A stretch of DNA of 9,996 nucleotides from contig USJG01000084.1 of the NCBI GenBank assembly GCA_900554925.1, forward strand, positions 1-9,996, read 5' to 3'. Below, one piece after another: positions 7,096-9,996 of this stretch (its first letter is position 1; every line of letters starts with the position of its first letter). The notes under the pieces were generated by a model. That model worked only from the letters and a program-made list of their open reading frames with translations, did no database searches and was not told where the DNA came from. The stretch comes from an uncultured Lachnospiraceae bacterium. Lineage in GTDB: Bacteria; Bacillota; Clostridia; Lachnospirales; Lachnospiraceae. Made by a program: the position numbers and the translations under genes.

Positions 7096-7956
7096 ATGAA
7101 ATTTTCGGGGAAATTTGAAAAGAAATTTGGGAAATATGCGATCAGGAACCTGTCGCTGGTACTTATCATTTGTTATGCATGCGGATACCTTTTTGAAATG
7201 CTGTATCCCAGCCTGCTTTCTTATCTGTATTTAAACCCCTATGAGATTATTTTTCACGGGCAGATATGGAGGCTGGTTACGTGGATTATCGTACCTCCCT
7301 CAAGCTTTGACTTTTTTACGCTTCTGATGCTGTATTTTTATTATTCTCTGGGAACTACCCTTGAGAGGACCTGGGGAACTTACAGATATAATGTCTATAT
7401 CTTTTCGGGAGTGCTGTTTACCATATTAGGCGCATTTTTGTTGTTTGCTTACACGCTGATTGTGGGGGGAGATGCCGGCATGGCCCTGTGGAGTTATTAT
7501 CCGCTGGCCTCCATGTTCAGCACCTATTATGTGAATATGTCCATTTTCCTTGCCTTTGCAGCAACTTACCCCAATATGCAGGTGCTTTTGTTCTTTTTTA
7601 TCCCGATCAGGATTAAGATTCTGGGGATCATCTATGGTGCACTGCTTATTTTCCAGTTCATAACAGGTGGAATTGCAGTACGGTTTGTGATTGCAGCATC
7701 TTTGATGAACTTTATTGTCTTTTTCTTTACAAGCAGAGGCAGGGTTCATATGTCGCCCAAACAGGTAAAGCGCAGACAGGAATTTAAAAAGGAAGTAAAG
7801 AAATCCACGAAGATTACCAGACATAAATGTGCCATTTGCGGCAGGACGGAGGAGACAAATCCGGAACTGGAATTCAGATTTTGCTCTAAATGTGATGGGA
7901 ATTATGAATATTGTCAGGACCATCTTTTTACACATACACATGTAAAGCATAATTAA
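7096..7956 (+). CDS. Rhomboid-like membrane protein without catalytic dyad, C-terminal zinc ribbon
   Basis: A 286-residue protein with about six to seven membrane segments (roughly 17-37, 73-88, 98-123, 143-158, 160-176, 177-193, 196-212) and a cytoplasmic-looking basic tail. The fold is rhomboid-like: IWRLVTWIIVPP (57-68) and LGTTLERTWGTYRYN (85-99) match the L1 loop and G-x-x-x-E-x-x-x-G pattern of the family. The catalytic residues are missing: there is no GxSG motif where the fourth core helix should be (about 143-158) and no histidine in the last helix (about 191-210). It is therefore probably a pseudoprotease, of the Derlin/iRhom kind. After a lysine/arginine stretch (222-243) comes a zinc-ribbon-like module: C245xxC248, C263xxC266, C273, then H276, H280, H282 and H285. 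The start at 7096 is the only in-frame option; the GAAAGG ribosome site (7078-7083) sits rather far, 12 bases away. It is first of three close genes, so it may anchor the sigma-like partner (inference). Confidence 0.75.
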   Translation: MKFSGKFEKKFGKYAIRNLSLVLIICYACGYLFEMLYPSLLSYLYLNPYEIIFHGQIWRLVTWIIVPPSSFDFFTLLMLYFYYSLGTTLERTWGTYRYNVYIFSGVLFTILGAFLLFAYTLIVGGDAGMALWSYYPLASMFSTYYVNMSIFLAFAATYPNMQVLLFFFIPIRIKILGIIYGALLIFQFITGGIAVRFVIAASLMNFIVFFFTSRGRVHMSPKQVKRRQEFKKEVKKSTKITRHKCAICGRTEETNPELEFRFCSKCDGNYEYCQDHLFTHTHVKHN

Positions 7957-7969
7957 AGAGGGAGAGAGC

Positions 7970-8710
7970 ATGGGAGAACGTCAGGAAATCATATTTGCGC
8001 AGACCCTGGAAAAAGTAAAAAAGCTGGCAAAAGAACAGGGAAACTGCATTTCAAAGGAGCAGATAAGTGGAGCCTTTGCAGAGCTTTCCCTTTCAGAGGA
8101 ACAGCTTGAAATGGTGTTTGATTATCTGAAAAACCACAAAATCGGCATAGGAGAGCCTGTCAATTTAGATGAATATCTGTCAGAAGAAGAAATGGATTAC
8201 CTGGAGGAATATAAAAAGGAACTGGCTATGTTTGATAAGGTAAGCGAGGGGGAAAAGGAAGCGGTTATTTTATCTGCCATGGCAGGTGAAGCCAGGGCTC
8301 AGGAGAAGCTGATCCATATTTATCTTCCCAAGGTGGTGGAAATTTCCAAGCTTTATTCAAGGCAGGGCGTCTTTTTGGAAGATCTGATCGGAGAAGGGAA
8401 TGTTGCTCTGGCTATGGGAGTTACCATGTTAGGCTGTCTTGAGCATGCCAGGGAAGCTGAGGGAATGCTTATGAAGATGGTCATGGATGCCATGGAAGGT
8501 ATCATCGCGGAAGCCATGCAGGAGGCAGATAAGGATAAAAAGGTTGCCGACCGGGTTAATAAGGTGGCGGATAAAGCAAGAGAACTGGCCAGGGAACTTC
8601 ACAGAAAGGTGACAATAGAAGAGCTTGCACAGGAAACAGGCATGTCTGTGAAATTTATACAGGATGCCATGCGGATGAGCGGCTTTGCCATTGAAGATTT
8701 GGAAGGTTAG
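7970..8710 (+). CDS. Degenerate sigma-70-like protein (regions 1.1, 2.1-2.2 and 3; no regions 2.3-2.4 or 4)
   Basis: A 246-residue soluble protein that aligns by eye with housekeeping sigma factors over most of its length. Residues about 10-62 resemble region 1.1 (KEQGNCISKEQISGAF at 21-36). Residues 104-155 resemble regions 1.2-2.2: AGEARAQEKLIHIYLPKVVE (105-124) and SRQGVFLEDLIGEGNVALAMG (130-150), the core-polymerase binding helix. Residues about 193-246 resemble region 3, with a helix-turn-helix-like TIEELAQETGMSVKFIQDAM (215-234). The stretch that should melt and read the -10 element (FSTYATWWIRQAI in sigma-A) is replaced by a methionine-rich helix (166-184) without the aromatics, and region 4 is absent. 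It could bind core polymerase but is unlikely to start transcription alone. AGAGGGAG (7957-7964) precedes the ATG by five bases; it lies 13 bases after the rhomboid-like gene. Alternatives are a sigma antagonist or an unrelated regulator that reuses the fold. Confidence 0.7.
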   Translation: MGERQEIIFAQTLEKVKKLAKEQGNCISKEQISGAFAELSLSEEQLEMVFDYLKNHKIGIGEPVNLDEYLSEEEMDYLEEYKKELAMFDKVSEGEKEAVILSAMAGEARAQEKLIHIYLPKVVEISKLYSRQGVFLEDLIGEGNVALAMGVTMLGCLEHAREAEGMLMKMVMDAMEGIIAEAMQEADKDKKVADRVNKVADKARELARELHRKVTIEELAQETGMSVKFIQDAMRMSGFAIEDLEG

Positions 8711-8713
8711 TGC

Positions 8714-9151
8714 ATGAATATAAGAGGAAATATAACGCAGTATGAAGATTTCAAATATGTGATTCAGGATACAGGAAGTATCTATCTGGGAGCCCGGTTT
8801 TCCTTTGAGGAACTTATGGAACAGGAAATGGTTCCCTTCAAATTAAAGGCGATCCTGACTCATTATATTTTAAAGGAGACATCTCCGGAAACGACTCTTG
8901 AAAGCCAGTTTTATTACCTGGAAAAGGGTACCTTTCTTTATGAAACCTTTAAGCAGCTTAAAATCCGCGTAAAAATTCAGAGACAGGTGGAAAGGAAAAC
9001 GCTGTTTGGGAAAATAAAAGCAGAGTACAAAGAAGAAATTCTCTCTTTACAGGAGCTGGCGGAAATGAATCTGGCAAGGAAGAAAGCCTGTGGAGTGATG
9101 GTGAGAGAAATTATTATATCCAAGCTTGGCATGATGACATTCAGCGTTTAA
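8714..9151 (+). CDS. Uncharacterised 145-residue protein
   Basis: I do not recognise this protein. It has no signal peptide, membrane segment or cysteine pair (one cysteine, C126). The N-terminal third looks mixed alpha/beta (YVIQDTGSIYLGARFSFEEL at 15-34). A basic middle (about 78-108) contains KIRVKIQRQVERKTLFGKIK (83-102), and the C-terminal end is helical then hydrophobic (130-145). It starts three bases after the stop of the sigma-like gene, and its ribosome site GGAAGG (8701-8706) lies inside the end of that gene, so the two are probably translated together. That coupling suggests it partners the sigma-like or rhomboid-like protein (inference). The basic segment would be compatible with nucleic-acid or RNA-polymerase contact but does not show it. 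Reading frame and coding status are well supported by codon pattern and tight spacing. Confidence 0.7.
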   Translation: MNIRGNITQYEDFKYVIQDTGSIYLGARFSFEELMEQEMVPFKLKAILTHYILKETSPETTLESQFYYLEKGTFLYETFKQLKIRVKIQRQVERKTLFGKIKAEYKEEILSLQELAEMNLARKKACGVMVREIIISKLGMMTFSV

Positions 9152-9161
9152 TGGGTATACT
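9134..9161 (+). promoter_or_regulatory. Candidate promoter of the M16C peptidase gene
   Basis: ATGACA (9134-9139) and TATACT (9156-9161) are 16 bases apart, each with five of six consensus matches. The -35 lies inside the last codons of the preceding gene and the -10 in the 40-base gap, so transcription would start near 9168, just before the ribosome site AAAGGA (about 9178-9183). The peptidase may thus be expressed apart from the operon, or by read-through as well. Confidence 0.45.
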
Positions 9162-9191
9162 AAAAGAAAATGAAAAGAAAGGATCGCGTTT

Positions 9192-9996
9192 ATGAAGCAG
9201 CAGATTGACAGTATGGAAGCCTATCAGATCGTGGAAAAGAGAAAAATCAGCGACTTAAATTCTGATGGGTACATTTTAAAGCATAAAAAAACAGGAGCAG
9301 TGGTTACCCTCCTTTTAAATGATGATGAAAATAAGGTGTTTTATATCGGATTTCGCACGCCGCCTAAGGACAGTACAGGTGTTGCCCATATTCTGAGCAT
9401 TCGGTACTGTGCGGCTCTGAAAATTTTCCGGTAAAAGACCCTTTTATAGAACTGGCTAAGGGATCCCTTAATACCTTTTTAAATGCAATGACTTATCCGG
9501 ATAAAACCGTTTATCCCGTAGCCAGTTGTAATGACAAGGACTTTAAAAATCTGGTTCATGTTTATCTGGACGCAGTTTTTTATCCCAATATTTATAAGGA
9601 AGAGAAAATTTTCAGACAGGAGGGCTGGCATTATGAGATGGAAAGTATCGATGATGAGCTTTCCATTAACGGTGTCGTTTACAATGAGATGAAAGGGGCT
9701 TTTTCATCGCCTGACGACGTGGTGGAACGGGAGATCATGAACTCCCTGTATCCGGATATTACTTATGGACTGGAGTCAGGCGGAGACCCGGATGTGATTC
9801 CGGAGCTTACTTATGAAGAGTTTCTTGCTTTTCATCAGAAATATTATCATCCGTCCAACAGCTTTATCTACCTGTATGGAAACCTGGATGCAGCAGAATA
9901 TCTCAGTTTTATAGATGAGAAGTATCTTTCAGCCTTTGATATGCTTCATGTGGATTCTCAAATTGGAATGCAGAAAGCCTTTGATGAGCCCAGGGA
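9192..9996 (+). pseudogene. M16C zinc metallopeptidase (PreP/Cym1-type, insulinase family), frameshifted in the active site, partial
   Basis: The N-terminal part of a presequence-protease-like M16C peptidase, which in cells degrades short unfolded peptides within a closed chamber; family length is about 970 residues, so most lies beyond the window. The first frame gives 80 codons (9192-9434) with family-typical KVFYIGFRTPPKDSTGVAHI (49-68), then turns nonsense after CTG at 9393-9395. From 9398 the -1 frame reads HSVLCGSENFPVKDPF and stays open to 9996. Inserting one G after 9395 restores HILEH, the HxxEH zinc/catalytic motif (H66, E69, H70). The third ligand is visible in NEMKG (glutamate codon 9686-9688), 96 residues after H70, the spacing expected for M16C. 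As written, the product is an 80-residue fragment without E69. It may be a real null mutation or a sequencing/assembly error. No other stops occur in the downstream frame, which suggests the lesion is recent or artefactual. Confidence 0.85.

Noticed and set aside
7096..7956. Active rhomboid protease
   Set aside because: No GxSG serine motif and no histidine in the last membrane helix could be found.
7426..7971. A 181-codon minus-strand open frame opposite the rhomboid-like gene
   Set aside because: It is a cysteine/histidine-rich translation of the antisense of membrane-segment codons, with no promoter or ribosome site and no family resemblance.
7970..8710. A normal alternative sigma factor
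   Set aside because: The -10 melting/recognition aromatics and all of region 4 are missing, so it cannot be called a functional sigma factor from sequence alone.
9390..9401. Programmed -1 frameshift in the peptidase gene
   Set aside because: Reading ATT CTG then slipping back one base would restore HILEH, but there is no X-XXY-YYZ slippery heptamer, no obvious stimulatory Shine-Dalgarno element just upstream, and M16C peptidases are not known to use one. A deletion or sequence error is simpler.
1..9996. CRISPR array, tRNA, rRNA, insertion sequence or phage module
   Set aside because: No spaced repeats, cloverleaf-like segments, transposase, integrase or terminal inverted repeats were seen on either strand.

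Overview
The window looks like a chromosomal stretch from a strictly anaerobic, moderately AT-rich Firmicute, most likely a Lachnospiraceae (Blautia/Roseburia/Clostridium XIVa type). The basis is recall of protein families: a DUF4317 protein, a giant 2-hydroxyacyl-CoA dehydratase activase fusion, a YuxH-like EAL/HDOD protein and a PreP-like M16C peptidase. Shine-Dalgarno sites are purine-rich and promoters are sigma-A-like. There are no rRNA or tRNA genes, no CRISPR and no insertion sequence.

Layout. Positions 1-52 may hold the last codons of an upstream gene. A plus-strand gene for a catalytically degenerate EAL/HDOD signalling protein (141-1364) follows and ends at a strong hairpin (1392-1422). 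That hairpin is shared with a convergent minus-strand operon of two genes one base apart. The first gene transcribed (6806-2550) encodes a 1418-residue protein: two ASKHA activase domains, a cysteine-rich linker, a DUF2229-type region and a dehydratase-like C-terminal part. The second (2548-1421) encodes a DUF4317 protein. The operon has a near-consensus promoter at 6890-6918.

The 289-bp divergent region 6807-7095 also holds one or two plus-strand promoters. They drive a cluster of three closely spaced genes: a rhomboid-like membrane protein without the catalytic residues and with a C-terminal zinc ribbon (7096-7956), a sigma-70-like protein (7970-8710), and an unrecognised 145-residue protein (8714-9151). 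The sigma-like protein keeps regions 1.1, 2.1-2.2 and 3 but lacks the DNA-melting and -10-reading residues and region 4.

The window ends inside an M16C (PreP/Cym1-type) zinc peptidase gene starting at 9192. One base is missing exactly inside the HxxEH zinc-binding motif, so the gene as written stops after 80 codons, while the correct reading continues in the -1 frame to the window edge.

The most interesting points are the sigma-mimic next to a pseudo-rhomboid, which suggests a membrane-linked RNA-polymerase regulator (inference), the active-site frameshift in the peptidase, and the large activase fusion coupled to DUF4317.
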